Shown: positions 1 to 11,193 of the stretch, piece after piece
Position numbering within the stretch: position 1 is the first letter of the stretch
Layout of the letters: the number at the start of each line of letters is the position of its first letter
Assembly: GCA_977006965.1 (NCBI GenBank)
Contig: OZ345370.1
Location: 2,418,001-2,482,000, forward strand
Length of the DNA: 64,000 nucleotides
Direction of reading: 5' to 3'
Origin: Phymatolithon calcareum
Taxonomy: Eukaryota > Rhodophyta > Florideophyceae > Hapalidiales
Notes under the pieces: generated by a model
Seen by the model: the letters and a program-made list of their open reading frames with translations, nothing else
What the model was told of the DNA's origin: nothing
Databases searched by the model: none
Program-made: the position numbers and the translations under genes

Positions 1-1290
1 TTTTTGTTTTGATGTTTGAAATATATGCACATAGATTCTGCAACCTTGTAGGACACAATCCACCAGTCATGTCATGTCAACCGCAACCGTCCCTTTCAAT
101 TCGTCTTCATTCTTCCACCTCCTCACTCGGACCCGCCACCACCTGCGCCCTGCATTCCCCTTCCTGCCACACACCATTCCACTCTTCCAATGGCGACATG
201 GATGTCTTTCTCGCTGCCATTTAACACGGCAATGCCGACGTTGACTGCAGAAGCTACATGAGTGCCTGGATATTTGGCACGCTTGCCGACCGCCACATTG
301 GTCGTTATTGGTCGTCAAGAGTGACGGTTGCATACAGAGAATCTGGTTTGGACTGTACCTAAAACTCTGATACTTGTAATACTGGGCATACGATTGGCTA
401 GATATGTCATCTATGACAAACTAACTCTAGCGCACACTTTTATTTTCGAAATTATTGCAACGAGGCTTCTTCTTCTTGTTCTTTAATGCAGGTTTCGGAG
501 TTGTCCTAGAGCAACTCTACATCCTTACGGCTACAGTAGACTTTAACAGATACGAGTGGTATTTGATGTCCCAACAGCTCTAAGCCGCACAAAGTGCAGA
601 GCTTCGGGGAGCGCAACGAGGCTTCGCTTGTCTATCAGTCAATCCTGTATGCCCAGTTTCTTCTATCAATCAAAATCATATCCTTTGCCCCATAAATCGA
701 ACTTTCCCGTATCTCCCTGTAGTTCTAGACTCTTCCTGGGCCCTCCAGGGTTGGCTGAGCCTGAGAGCCAACTTGGCTCTCAAGACTAAAACTGTCCTCT
801 GAAAGAGACAAATGAATGCGAGCCATCATCTGGAAACCTGTGAGGGTTCCAATGACACGTGCCCAGCGTTCCAACACCGTGCCATCGGTGCGTACCAGTC
901 GGTACTAAATGTCGGCACGTGCCAATCAAGCACCAATTCGGAGCTGATCATACTAGGGGCATATTTGGCGCATTGTGAGTGGTCATTAGCATTGCCGTAG
1001 TTTTAGGCTTTCGTTTGAATAGCCCACAGAAAGAATAACGCTGTCACTGGAGGTCGCTGAGGACACTTGGCTCTTCCTGGTTGAATATGATAAAGAAGGG
1101 ACTTTCGATGTTTTAATATGGCATCGAAAGTCCCTTGCTATCACATGGTCTTCTTACCAACTCTGCCGCTGATCATCCCCCTCCCACCTTCCTCTAACGT
1201 GAAGCAAAGGTAAGAGCTTTGTTTTGCCTCCAAGCCCTTCACTTCGTGCCCCAACCATCACATTTCGACTGTACTTATCACGCCGCTGTT
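1..1290. other. Gene-free stretch before the transposase relic
   Basis: I see no convincing gene here. The open frames are short and lack recognisable motifs. Two structures stand out: a perfect hairpin at 1096-1136 (listed separately), and a segment at 822-837 that recurs in inverted orientation near 7882-7900 and may mark one end of the following transposon. Confidence 0.5.
1096..1136. repeat. Perfect 15-bp inverted repeat (hairpin)
   Basis: Arms 1096-1110 (AAGGGACTTTCGATG) and 1122-1136 are exact reverse complements separated by 11 nt, so a transcript could fold into a perfect short hairpin. It lies about 160 bp upstream of the transposase relic. It could be a hairpin RNA, a terminator-like fold or a leftover of a small inverted-repeat element; nothing in the sequence decides. 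Confidence 0.7.
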
Positions 1291-1294
1291 TTTC

Positions 1295-4222
1295 TTGGAA
1301 TCGATCTGCATTTTTCAGGACAAGACAATGGAGCCATTTGGGCAATGTGGTGAAATATTTGGGAATACTCTTGAAATAGGGAGGCACATCGGACGGCGCC
1401 ACAGAAGCGCTGGTGCAACTGACGCCAACGCGTCAATGCCCCCATTTGGTGCGAACGACAATGAGGGGTTGCAGAGTTCCGACTTTGTCGATCAGGAAGG
1501 TCAAGGCGATGATCTTTTCGCGGACACACCCGACATCCCTGCGGCGGATGGCCTGCTTCCGTCCCATGTCATCGCCGATGAGGTTTTTAATTTTTACAAC
1601 AGTTTTGGGGACAAATCGACACCCGCGTTTTCAGACCAGGAAAATTTATGTCCTTCCTTGCATATGCTGTCCCCACAAGGTATAATACTTCTCGACTTTT
1701 GTTGTTCACGAATGTACACTCAGAGGGAGATAAGTGAGCATTTTGATCTACATGTCAGACTCTCGGAAGCAGGGAGCTCCACCTGTCCAAATGAGTTCTC
1801 GTCCCAGTTTCCGACAAAAGCGCAATTTGTCGACTATGTATCAAGAGTGCGGCGCAAGTTCGTCGCTTGCCAAGGCTGGAACGTTGCAAAAATACGGACA
1901 CCTCTTGGAGAGAATAACACCGGTGTTTACAGATGTGTGGCAAAACTGGTTGTTAGTGAGATACAAAAGGCTGGAGGGGTTCAATCAATCATCCCGTTTC
2001 AGGAAAAGGTTTTAAATGGAAATCGCGTGTATTCATCCGCTCTAGATGCAAACTCTATGAAGGCATACTCCGAGACAGTAATCCCTGATTGCCACCTTGT
2101 AGGGTTTGACCTTTACGCGGACGGAACGACCCTCTTAAAATCGGGGACCCATAGCGCCAATAATGTACGCATGCGACTTGTTAACGTCCGTGGACGAAGC
2201 AGAAAGTGGCGCGAGATAGGCATTGCTCCAATCGCGCGGACTAGCATCTCAATATCGAGAAGCAAGATGGCTTTGGAGCGTGCAATGCTCTTCCAGCGTT
2301 TTTTATGCTTCTCAAGGAGGCCATTTATGCTTCTAAGGACGGACTTACAATTGATGGGGAGACTGATAAGATTGCAATTCGACTAACTACAATTGTCGCG
2401 GACCAGAAGCAGGAGAGACAATTTTACTGCCTAAAGGCCACCGGAAGCTTCAGAGATTGCACCCAGTGTCTTATGTCGTCAAAGAAATATGTCGCTCTTG
2501 ATGCTTCCAGTAGTGACGAAGAATTGGAGGAAGATGCCAACATAGATATGAATATCTATCAGTCTCAGATCTCAGAAACAGCACTTAAAGTGTCGCGAAA
2601 TGTGCGAAGCACTATATGGCGACAACTCGTTGTGGCCAAAAAACGGGAATCACCATACACTGATACACAAAAGAGTGACATTGTCAAGAGGTATAGAGCA
2701 TTTCTTTCGAAAACAAGCGAAATTGAGCTCCCGCCAGCTCTGGCAGCGCTTTATGGGCTTGGCAGCGAGCCTTACAGCCTGTACATCATTATTGGATTCG
2801 ATCGGTTACATGCTCTAGACCTAGGGTTATTTCGTGTTCTTCCGGACATGGCCTTCAAGCTTTTCAGGTCGCCGTCGTATAACAAAAATGAGTTCACAAA
2901 ATAAGATCTAGTGAGAATCTCAAACCAGCGGTTCTTAGATCTTCCGCGAATGGTATCCTTAAACGTTGCTCCATTTCGTAGTACCGACAGCGAGGTTCAT
3001 GCAGGGATGACAGGGAAAGATCTGCGAGAAATTGTTCCATTTTAATGGGTTGCACTCATGGCCGTTTACAAGACCTGATGATGATCTAATCCTCCAGGCT
3101 TCCCACTACCTTATTGAGATCCAAATTCAGCTCGCGGTATCAATTCTCCGAGAAGTTCTGGGGTTCGCAATGCTCAACAAATTGAAGATGTGCAACGAAT
3201 ATGCTTTGATGGTGCTGTTATGTTGTCGAAAGCAGTGTCTGCTCCGATTAGTACAAAATTCCATAGGAAAATGAGACATATTGGAGAGCATTTGTACATG
3301 TTCGGCTGCTCTCGGCGAGGAGAATCCGATGAAAACGAGACTATGCAGAAACCAACGAAGTACAGCTACTTTGCTACGAACAAGAGGATAGAGATCATAG
3401 GGCCACAACTTCTAGCTTTGCGTACAGTATCCCAAGCAGCTGGAGATGAATCCCCCGTTCAGCTTGAAGACTTTGGGTCGCGTACATGTCGGCAATTCAT
3501 GCGTTTTCAAATCCCAATACATCCAATTCTCCTCAAAGGACAATGTACGAGGAGCCCGAACGCAACATGGAGGACATTGGGAGAGAGAAAAGGGAGGGGA
3601 AAAGACTGGAAAAATTGATTTATGGTTACTCTGTGGAAAATGCAGAGCAAATTGTTACACTTGAAGTGCACCCCTCAACATGTGACACAGTTTGGACACG
3701 AAAATATTCTGTTAAGTTTAATGCAATTTTTCCGTGGATCAATAAGTCACAGAGTCTTGTTGCTGTTCGGCAAGTTGCTTCCGCTGGAAATAATATTAAC
3801 AAACTTGGTCCTCGGCACGATTGTGTAGAATACTCGCATGGGTCTGTTGTGTGGCGCGGAGTACTTCAGTCAATTATTCAAAGAAGACTGCTATGTGGAA
3901 GAAAGGTCCGTATATGTATCATTCGAAGACTTCGTCAAGTGGACCCTGACGATGGGAACAAACTAGTTGTGGAAAATTTTGGACACCTGCGGTACGCGTA
4001 CGACATGGGCCCGCGCGAGAATGGAGATTCAACCCTTGATTGTGTTCCAAAGATGTGCTTGCGCCGCTTAATAGTTCTGGTCCTTGACTTGTACAACTTT
4101 TCTAATCGATTATCTATTGAGAAGAGGACGATTTCCGTTCCAGATTCTCTGCAAGAAAGACGTAGCGCCCGCTTCTTTGCAGTTCGCAGATACCAATTCA
4201 CATCCAATCCCGCGACAACGTG
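1295..4222 (+). pseudogene. Broken Plavaka/Tnp2-like (KDZ/CACTA-related) transposase
   Basis: The protein blocks are scattered over all three forward frames. Frame one (1295-2386) contains LYADGTTLLKSGTHSAN followed by a VRMRLVNVRGRS-like strand typical of Tnp2/Plavaka transposases. The next block (2305-2904) carries a YCLKATGSFRDCTQC metal-binding-like segment and FDRLHALDLGLFRVLP, the usual 'lyD.lHll.LG' region. The third (3190-3480) has FGCSRRGESDENETM and TNKRIEIIGPQL. The first shift occurs next to a T6 run near 2300, an in-frame TAA lies at 2902-2904, and more shifts follow. Introns could explain some breaks, but not all. The element is therefore probably dead. Superfamily placement is from motif memory only. 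Confidence 0.6.
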
Positions 4223-4590
4223 ATAATTGATTTCTTCCTCTTCCATTTTTTGAGGTTCTCTTCTCTTAGTTGGGGCTACTTGGAAGATGTTTGCACACTC
4301 TTCCAGGACCTGTTCAAAGCAATCAAGTGTTCAATGTAGCAGCCTATTTATTTGAAACCAGAAAGACTTTATCTCTACCCGCTAGAAGCCATTCGCGTTC
4401 GTTTCAATTGATAAAAGTGTTACTGTTCAAAAAAACAGTTCGTTTGACAAACTGAAAACACTCCGCTGTTATGGTTTAAATTCTGTCCTGTTTGGCGTAA
4501 AGGTGTCCTAGGCGATGAAGAACGAAGTCATCGGTACCCGTAATCGTCTGCGACACCCATCGCAAAGTCGTTGTTCCAAGCACCACCACT

Positions 4591-6909
4591 ATGTCAGATC
4601 GAGATCCCAATCCCAGAAATAGAGGGTACAGCGCAAGCGCGGGCAATCAAATTCCAGACGGACATAGCTCTCGCCCTTTGCCTCAAGCTCATGGTGCGCA
4701 ACCCACGTACCAAGGCTATGGACAACAGTTTGTGCAAGATGAAGGTCATTATTCTCCCCATATCACAACCCAAGCGAGTACACCGGAGTTTGCCGTGCAA
4801 GCCCAGCCCAACTTTCCTGTTCATCCGCAGATCAGCTATCGTCCCCATTATCAGCATACCATTCCGCAACCTCAGGGTATGCCATCCACAATGTATCATC
4901 CTCAAGTGGTGGTTCAGCCTTACTCGTACTCCAATGTCGCCTCCACACCAAAGCCGTATGACGCTCCTGCATAAGAATTGCATAGGACAATTGCGCTTCG
5001 TGACGAAAACTCTGGGAGCGAAAAATCGATACAGAAAGGAAGGGTTAGGAAGACGTCAAAGCCAAGGAAACAAAAGACTCGCACTAGAAAATCAGCTGCA
5101 GCAAAGACTCGAATTTCATCGGCGCAGCCGCCTTCCCCCCAAGCAATCATTGGACTTCACGCTAATATCACATCGACGGCACCAGTTCCTCCACCACCAC
5201 GTTCCTCTGCACCAATGCCTTCAATTCAGAACTTGAACGCTTTTAGTTCAGATCCAGCCAGGCCCGTCATTTCTCATCTCCCGAAAAGTCACTCGGGAAC
5301 TATGCTTGTGGACCAAAATGCCGGGGGGGTTGTGCGCGAGCTCAAACTCTCAATATCTCAGAGCGACGCTCAACACAAAGAGCTCTGCGAATTGCTGGGA
5401 TCCATTAGAGATCCCATCGAAGCGCTGAGGGGGACCATGCCATCAAATCCGAATCAAGGGTCTGGGTCAAAGCTGGAGGGAATTGCCCTTATCGCACAGG
5501 TAATATATCATAACCAAACTGCTCTATTTCAAATTTATATCCATCATCTAATGCGTCCACTCTCCCCGATCGGGTGACTCAACTAATACAGGAGTATGTA
5601 CGCTTAAGAACGAGTGCGACTCTTCGCCCAGACTCAAACGTCACAACACTTTGCGATGCCACTTCCAACTGTCTTTGCACTTCAGTTCAAGATGCGCTTA
5701 AATTCGCACTTAATCTGCCGGCCAATGACCCGCTCTCCGAGGACCAGCTTTTCATTTTTACGCGGCCTGTTCCAGCGAAATCATCTGAAGGGAAGTGTCT
5801 TACGGTGTTAGCCACCATTACTAAAGGGCAAAGCCGAGCCCATGAGTTGATGGTCCGCTGTATTGTGCGTTTAAAGCTCTACATTACTTTGACGTCCACT
5901 TGCTGTTGTACTAACTATGGTACATAATCAATGTGCTCTATTTCTTTGAACAGAAAGAGGAGTTTTTCGCCAGCTGCCCGCCAAATTCCCCGCTAAGAAC
6001 TGGAAGCGGAGCATCAGAGAGGGTTCAGCAAGACTACGCTCGAGATTTACTCGGGCGAGCGAGCCATTTTTCTGATTCTAGTTTCGACAGAGCGTGGATA
6101 AGAGCTTGCTACGGCACACGGAAAGCGGCACTATCTACAGCATGTGCAGCGAATGAGAAGATTGCTAAAGGGAAAAGTGCCGACGTGACTCTGCTGAATG
6201 ACATGTCGGTTTGGGCAAAAGAAGAAAACCCGCCTAATAATTCTGCCTACCAAATGAGTGTGTGTGGCTTTGCGTTTGTCTGTATGAAAGTGAACACCGC
6301 AATTATCAACATAGTGACTGGAAAGGACAATACGGGGTCTATGAACATGGCACATAGAGTTCCTTGGGCGAAGCAAGCACTTCGCATTGACGGGCTGTTG
6401 GCACCAAATCAGCGCAGCACAAATTTACCTTTGCCTTGGCCTGGCCGTTCCACTATGCTGCGCATAGGAAATATTATTTTCCCCTCGCGCCTTTGTCCGG
6501 AGCTGGCGAGGCATTTCAAGGCGATAACTAGCTCCAGTGTATTCACGGGCGATGCAGGTGAGAATTTGGCACACTAATACGCTCGTTATCAGAGCAAGAG
6601 CACTGGATTGGATTAAGGCGATCATTCGTTTTACACAATAAATTTCTTCATGACGCAATTATTTTTAGTAATAAAATAGAGATTTTCTGGTTGAAATTGT
6701 GTATAAATAGGATCAGTGCTCGACACCTCGCTGGAAGATCGATTCAGGCGGACGATCATTTGCGGGAGGTGGCGACCATTTCGTATATATACCTCTTGCT
6801 AATTCATTCCCCATGCGCGTCTAACAATGACCTGCGCTTTGCTTTCGGCGCTTTGGGAGACCAGTTACACGGCGATGCGCCTACTGTCAGGACTTGGGGA
6901 CTAGAATGA
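4591..6909 (+). CDS. Unrecognised multi-exon protein, possible transposon companion
   Basis: I do not recognise this protein. The ATG at 4591 opens a Pro/Gln/Tyr-rich disordered N-terminus, followed by a very basic RKTSKPRKQKTRTRKSAAAK stretch (possible DNA binding or nuclear localisation) and a Ser/Pro segment. The rest is globular. Two introns fit well: 5500-5591 (GTAATAT...CTAATACAG) and 5865-5953 (GTGCGT...GAACAG), both phase 0. Two more would be extremely short. A 30-nt intron at 4956-4985 would remove the in-frame TAA at 4972-4974 and keep frame. A 35-nt intron at 6558-6592 (GTGAGA...TTATCAG) would extend the protein in frame to the TGA at 6907-6909. With all four the protein has 690 residues. 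If the short introns are wrong, the gene carries a nonsense codon and ends at 6577. Confidence 0.45.
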
Positions 6910-7221
6910 GAGGAGCGAAGACTAAAGGAAATGTATCCTTCAGCCCTACAGCACATATTCTGAGTTATGCATCAGTTTGCTTTGCATGTTTTGTGCAATG
7001 GAATTATCTCACATACTATCGCATCCTTTCTCTGTGAACGGCGGCGGTGTAGGTCAAGGTTTTTAGTAATCTACGGCTCAGCCGTAGCATCGTACCATCG
7101 TCAGGGATGGATGAATTCGAATAGGATGTACGTTGTCTGTGTCAACTATTCAAAATGGTATCGCGGCATGCACTAATTTTCCCGTATCCCTTTCCATGTC
7201 CTAGGTTTCTGGTTTTGAGCT

Positions 7222-7542
7222 GCGATGCCGTCTACGACATGCGGATAGCTACGTCGCGTTTTGTTCCGCGATGTGGATGCAATCTAGACGATTAACACTC
7301 GATCTTGTTGGAATTTTAGAGCTGGGATGCGGTCCTCCGCTTGAGATATGCAGAGAGCTACGTCGCGTCTTCTTCGGTCATGCCGATGCAAGCAAGAAGA
7401 TTGACGCTCGGTCCTGGTGGAATTTTGAGCAAAGATGCGGTCTACCGCTTGCGATATTCAAAGAGCTACGCCGCGTCTTGCTCAGCCATGCGATTGCAAC
7501 CAAGACGATTGATACTCGATCCTGGTGTAATTCAATTTCGTA
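7222..7542. repeat. Three diverged ~105-bp tandem repeats
   Basis: Units begin with GATGC(C/G)GTC near 7224, 7326 and 7434 (periods 102 and 108). Each contains AGCTACG(T/C)CGCGT and a CGATT-rich block ending in (C/G)GATC(T/C)TG(G/T)TGGAATTTT. Copies differ by point changes and small indels. Because the indels are multiples of three, a 102-codon frame (7271-7579) stays open with a repeating R-E-L-R-R-V / D-A-R-S-W pattern. No ATG-headed gene is otherwise supported. Confidence 0.65.
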
Positions 7543-8155
7543 CTGCATGCCAGTGATCGGCTTTGCTCTGGGATTGTAGAGCATGCGCGTGTAGCTGGGC
7601 AGCAATTTTCGAAAACTAAAAAGTAAAACATTTTCAAAAATTTCATATTTTCCAAAATCAAATCGATTACCTTGACGATGTTCATCAGCGAGCTGCTGCA
7701 TCACGGGTCAGCATCTACGGTCAATGCCCATTGGCTGCAACATTCAATATGCATGCTGTGGCACCGCGTGCCGATGGTACTGGCCGTCGGCAGGTAAACA
7801 TACAGTAACCATGTGTTCCATTGGCGCGTGCGCACAAGCCACCAGTGACACGCGTTTCCTGTGCCATCGGTACCCGCACTAGTTTCCAGATGATCATGGC
7901 TGACGTGGCATGTTATGATATCCTTCATAAGGCCCTAATTATCCCTTCACACATGTCCTTCCAGATCAGGGGGGCCAATCCCTTTGGCCCAGTTGTCTAC
8001 ATTCTAACTGAGGGATCTATATGCTAGCTACTTATAGGGCTAGGGGTACCCCCATTGTGCTAGCGTGTCGTGCGAACTGGCTGTGCCAGGAGAGTGACAC
8101 AGCCTCGAGTGGCATAAGGTGCTGGAATGTGCTGCACTCTCGAGATGCAGCTCCA
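7543..8155. other. Intergenic, nothing recognised
   Basis: There is no supportable gene. The inverted-repeat partner of 822-837 lies at 7882-7900, and GTGCCATCGGT-like motifs near 7861 recall those near 880. Confidence 0.4.
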
Positions 8156-8217
8156 CTTGTAAGTTTTTATTTTAGAAGCCCTCAACGCCAGAGTCGCCGG
8201 CACCAGAGCAGCTTCCC
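8156..8217 (-). mobile_element. Solo 3' end of LINE family C
   Basis: Read on the minus strand, this segment matches the 3' ends at 58675-58755 and 59045-59108. It shares a GCTGCTCTGGT...GGCGTTGAGGGCTTCTAAAA core and an AATAAAAAC tail. It is a severely 5'-truncated non-LTR retrotransposon copy. Confidence 0.7.
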
Positions 8218-8590
8218 ATGTACTACTTTGTCTAAAATATCGCGTCACACTATCATTTCTTCCGTCATTATTTTCTCTAATTCTAATAGTCTGTCCATAG
8301 CCTCCATTGTTTCGCCCTCGGTCTCTCCGTTGTTAGACCACTCGGCCACGTACGACTAATCAAAATTTCCCAAGAAGTGTGCTTCTCACGGTGAGCTCAA
8401 TTTTTTCTATTTTACATAGAAGACCCAAAAACGAGATTTCCCGCAACTCCCTGCGAACTAATGCCACGCCCGCCATCTCCCTGATCCGGACAAAAAGCAG
8501 AAGTCTTCTGAACTGCCACCATCGTCTGCAAGATTCACACTGTCCCACATCTCTCGATCAACGATTTAACTGCAGTGCTGATTCAAGCGC

Positions 8591-10096
8591 ATGACAATGG
8601 AATTGAAGAGCTCCACGGTGTGGACCATTGGCAATGTGGAGCGTGCCGTTCTGACCGCGGTGCTTGTTTTCATCTTTCTGAAAACATTTGAGTGCATAGT
8701 ACGCAAATTGCTGCTAATAAGCCCACGTGGACGTCTCTCACCGGAAGTTTGGGCGCGAAGCGTGTTGCTATCCGAAGCCTGGGATACGAATGCGCTGCTT
8801 CGACTTCTTCTGGGGAGGACGCGCTACGACGCCGCGGGTGGCGTCAAAGTGGTGAAGCACAGGCCGAGTGCACGGAACGTCGCGTTGCTGTCACTATTCA
8901 TTCTGACGGTGCTCCTTGCTGAAGTGGCGCTGTTGTACGGGTCACTGGAGAGCGAAAAAGAGGTACGGGCGGATTCGGTCAAACTGCAGTTTCGCCACTC
9001 CGGAAAAGTTGCCAGCAGCGAGGCTGTGGCGAAGAAGGGGTGCCAATGGGCTGACGTACATGGCCAAAATTTTCAGCTCACCGCACCTGTAGGTGTGTGC
9101 TGGGCCGAAGGAAACGGGGATTCCGAAGGTTTTGTTCTTGGCCCTCGGATTTCAACTTTGCAATATGGAAGGTCACTATTTTTCGTGAAACAGTACAAGT
9201 CAGCTGTGTACATCGAAGTTAATGCCCTACAAGGTACTTTGCCAGGAAGCCCGTTTTTGGTGACCAAAGCTTATATGGCCGCTATTATTGTCAGCTCATC
9301 CGGTCTTTCGAGCAGGGTGAAGATGGAAAGCAATACTTCGAAAATCATTCAGAGTGTCATTGAACAGCATGCCCGTTCGAAAAATTGCTCCGTATCCCGA
9401 GGTATATCTGAAAATTCGGATAAATTTTATAACGACCGAATCAGAAGTTCAATCGCCAACAGTAGCTCTACCGAAATAATATGTCTCCTAGGAATAATTG
9501 GCGATTTTGCCACCACCGACAAGCTACTCGGCCTGGTTTCTGGAGGCTTCACTCTGGAGCAGGGCAACAGTAGTCCATGGGAGGGAAATATAACATCTGA
9601 ACAAGGATCGCCGAGTGGAAATGTCATTGGCGTAGATTCAAGGAGCCGAATTGGTCTGTTGGCCCTGTTGCTAATCACTCTCGGAACTCTGTTGCTACGT
9701 CTAGGAGCGCATTTCTTACCTGGGGATAACGAAAACATCGCTATGAAAATAGTGATGGAAAGGATTGGAGGAAACTATTGCACAGAGGATGCCACAGCTT
9801 CTGTAGGAGAAGCAGTCTCAATCCTGAAATCAGCAAATATTGCGGGCGAAAAGCCCATCGGGCACATCGGCACGATCGTGCCTATAGGATTTACTCAAGC
9901 AAGTGATCTGAACAACATGGAAGTCAATGGTGTTGAGGACCCTTCCGCTTGTGACGGAGAGCAGATTTCTATGGTCGCTTCCGTCAATAACACGAATGAA
10001 GAGCCCACTGGACACGTCGGTACCACCGTACCAGAAGGGTACACCCAAGTTGCCAATCTCACCGGACTGGACGTACAATCCCGCAAAAGGGTTTGA
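8591..10096 (+). CDS. Three-pass membrane protein with glycosylatable loop (unknown family)
   Basis: A 501-residue intronless ORF starts at the ATG at 8591. Hydrophobic segments lie at about residues 18-38, 96-117 and 355-376. Between the second and third is a loop of about 235 residues with several N-x-S/T sites (for example NSSS, NCS, NSS, NIT) and scattered cysteines, suggesting an extracytoplasmic domain. The tail holds a ~26-residue internal repeat: KPIGHIGTIVPIGFTQASDL and EPTGHVGTTVPEGYTQVANL. The layout matches the frameshifted gene at 52691-54297, including a tail pattern of the type (A/F)M-x-I...GG...D, so the two may be paralogues of a family expanded in this genome. Function is unknown; receptor-like or surface roles are only guesses. 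Confidence 0.75.
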   Translation: MTMELKSSTVWTIGNVERAVLTAVLVFIFLKTFECIVRKLLLISPRGRLSPEVWARSVLLSEAWDTNALLRLLLGRTRYDAAGGVKVVKHRPSARNVALLSLFILTVLLAEVALLYGSLESEKEVRADSVKLQFRHSGKVASSEAVAKKGCQWADVHGQNFQLTAPVGVCWAEGNGDSEGFVLGPRISTLQYGRSLFFVKQYKSAVYIEVNALQGTLPGSPFLVTKAYMAAIIVSSSGLSSRVKMESNTSKIIQSVIEQHARSKNCSVSRGISENSDKFYNDRIRSSIANSSSTEIICLLGIIGDFATTDKLLGLVSGGFTLEQGNSSPWEGNITSEQGSPSGNVIGVDSRSRIGLLALLLITLGTLLLRLGAHFLPGDNENIAMKIVMERIGGNYCTEDATASVGEAVSILKSANIAGEKPIGHIGTIVPIGFTQASDLNNMEVNGVEDPSACDGEQISMVASVNNTNEEPTGHVGTTVPEGYTQVANLTGLDVQSRKRV

Positions 10097-10444
10097 GAAT
10101 GTGTGCGTCGTGCACGGCATAACCGGTCATGCCCAAGCCCACAGTTACAAGACCTGGTGCATGTCCGAACACCGAAAAAATATATGAGGAAATTCGCTGC
10201 ATGGACCGAAAAAGGTGGCAAAATTCGCTAAGTCGGCACCCCTTGCAAACACTACTACTCGTTATGATCATCCGCTACGCAAAGTACTCGGCACATCGTC
10301 GCATTCGACTGCTAAGCTAACTCACATCGCTCTCGCCCGAACCGTCTGAAGTCATGGAGAACGAGCTCGTGGTAAGGGTGGGATGATACCCTGGAGCAAA
10401 CTTTGATGAAGTTGTCAACCTCGTAATCGCGCACAACACGTCTA

Positions 10445-10740
10445 TTGGCAAGGCACATCGACGGGCAAGTTCCTCACGCCTTACTGCTACAAGAAGCACC
10501 AGGAAAAATCCTCCGAGTGGAGAATCTTCTTGTGGAGCCGGATGTCATCGAAAGCGACATGCTGAGGTTTGTTGTTAGCAGCGAAGTGACACCATTCCGT
10601 GTGGTAATTAAAAGCGACTACCGCGCTACATGCTCTTGCCGCACTTTGAAGAGCACCAGCGGTCATGTATCCACGTCGTCGCTGCACTTTTGTACGCTTC
10701 TAGATGCTTGGCGCAGCATCGGGTCGCGTTCGACCCGTGA
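10445..10740 (+). pseudogene. Frameshifted SWIM zinc-finger fragment
   Basis: One frame reads FRVVIKSDYRATCSC, the first half of a SWIM zinc finger (CxC). About 30 bp later a different forward frame reads SCIHVVAALLYASR, which is the second half (CxH followed by the usual hydrophobic helix), and then stops at 10738-10740. A single indel between them explains the split. SWIM fingers occur in MULE-type transposases and in some nuclear proteins. No catalytic domain is visible upstream, so the parent gene is unknown. Confidence 0.5.
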
Positions 10741-10799
10741 AACAAGAACTGGTTTGAGGACGCATGGCTGTTGAGAACGTGGGCCAAGCAACTGTGGTG

Positions 10800-10985
10800 G
10801 AAGTTCCTTCTCCAGAGGTAAGTTTATTGATAGAGGGTGTAAAAACCGTACAAGAGCTATGTCGTGAGAGACCGTTAGCCATACCCAAATATCTGAACAA
10901 TGAGAAACTGTTGCAGAACAACTTTAGGCGCTCACCTTCTGTGTGAACGATCTTTCCGCAATAAAGAAAGAAAGATTGTAGTAAA
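10800..10985 (+). mobile_element. LINE family B 3' end fragment
   Basis: It aligns by eye with 29735-29910 and 34931-35085. All share a short coding end (KTV(Q/E)(E/G)LCRER-like, then LNN), a short 3' UTR and a terminal AATAAAGAAAGAAAGA tail. This one retains only the last ~60 codons and the UTR. Confidence 0.65.
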
Positions 10986-11193
10986 GATGTCAACGCGTGC
11001 GCCTAGACTTATACTCTATACTTTGGACAATTAGGAAGCAATCAGTTATATGCTAATACCTCGTCCATTCAGACAAACCCGCACTGACTGGAGAAAGTCA
11101 CTGACAAGACGTGCATGGCGTCCACAATTTGCGGCTTTCCTTCATTAATAATCATTGGTTAGTACCTGGTGACCTGCTATACTGCTTCGCCAT

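Larger units (their letters stand above)
810..7910 (+). mobile_element. Candidate decayed DNA transposon (Plavaka/Tnp2-like), ends uncertain
   Basis: The transposase relic (1295-4222) and the following multi-exon gene (4591-6909) may belong to one element. The only end signal is a short imperfect inverted repeat: 822-837 (GCCATCATCTGGAAAC) matches the reverse complement of 7882-7900 apart from a 3-nt insertion, with some further similarity inward. No clear target-site duplication was found, so the boundaries are tentative. The host-like gene inside could instead be independent of the transposon. Confidence 0.3.

Noticed and set aside
67-333. Minus-strand 88-codon frame near the window start
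   Set aside because: No motif, biased composition and no supporting context; likely chance.
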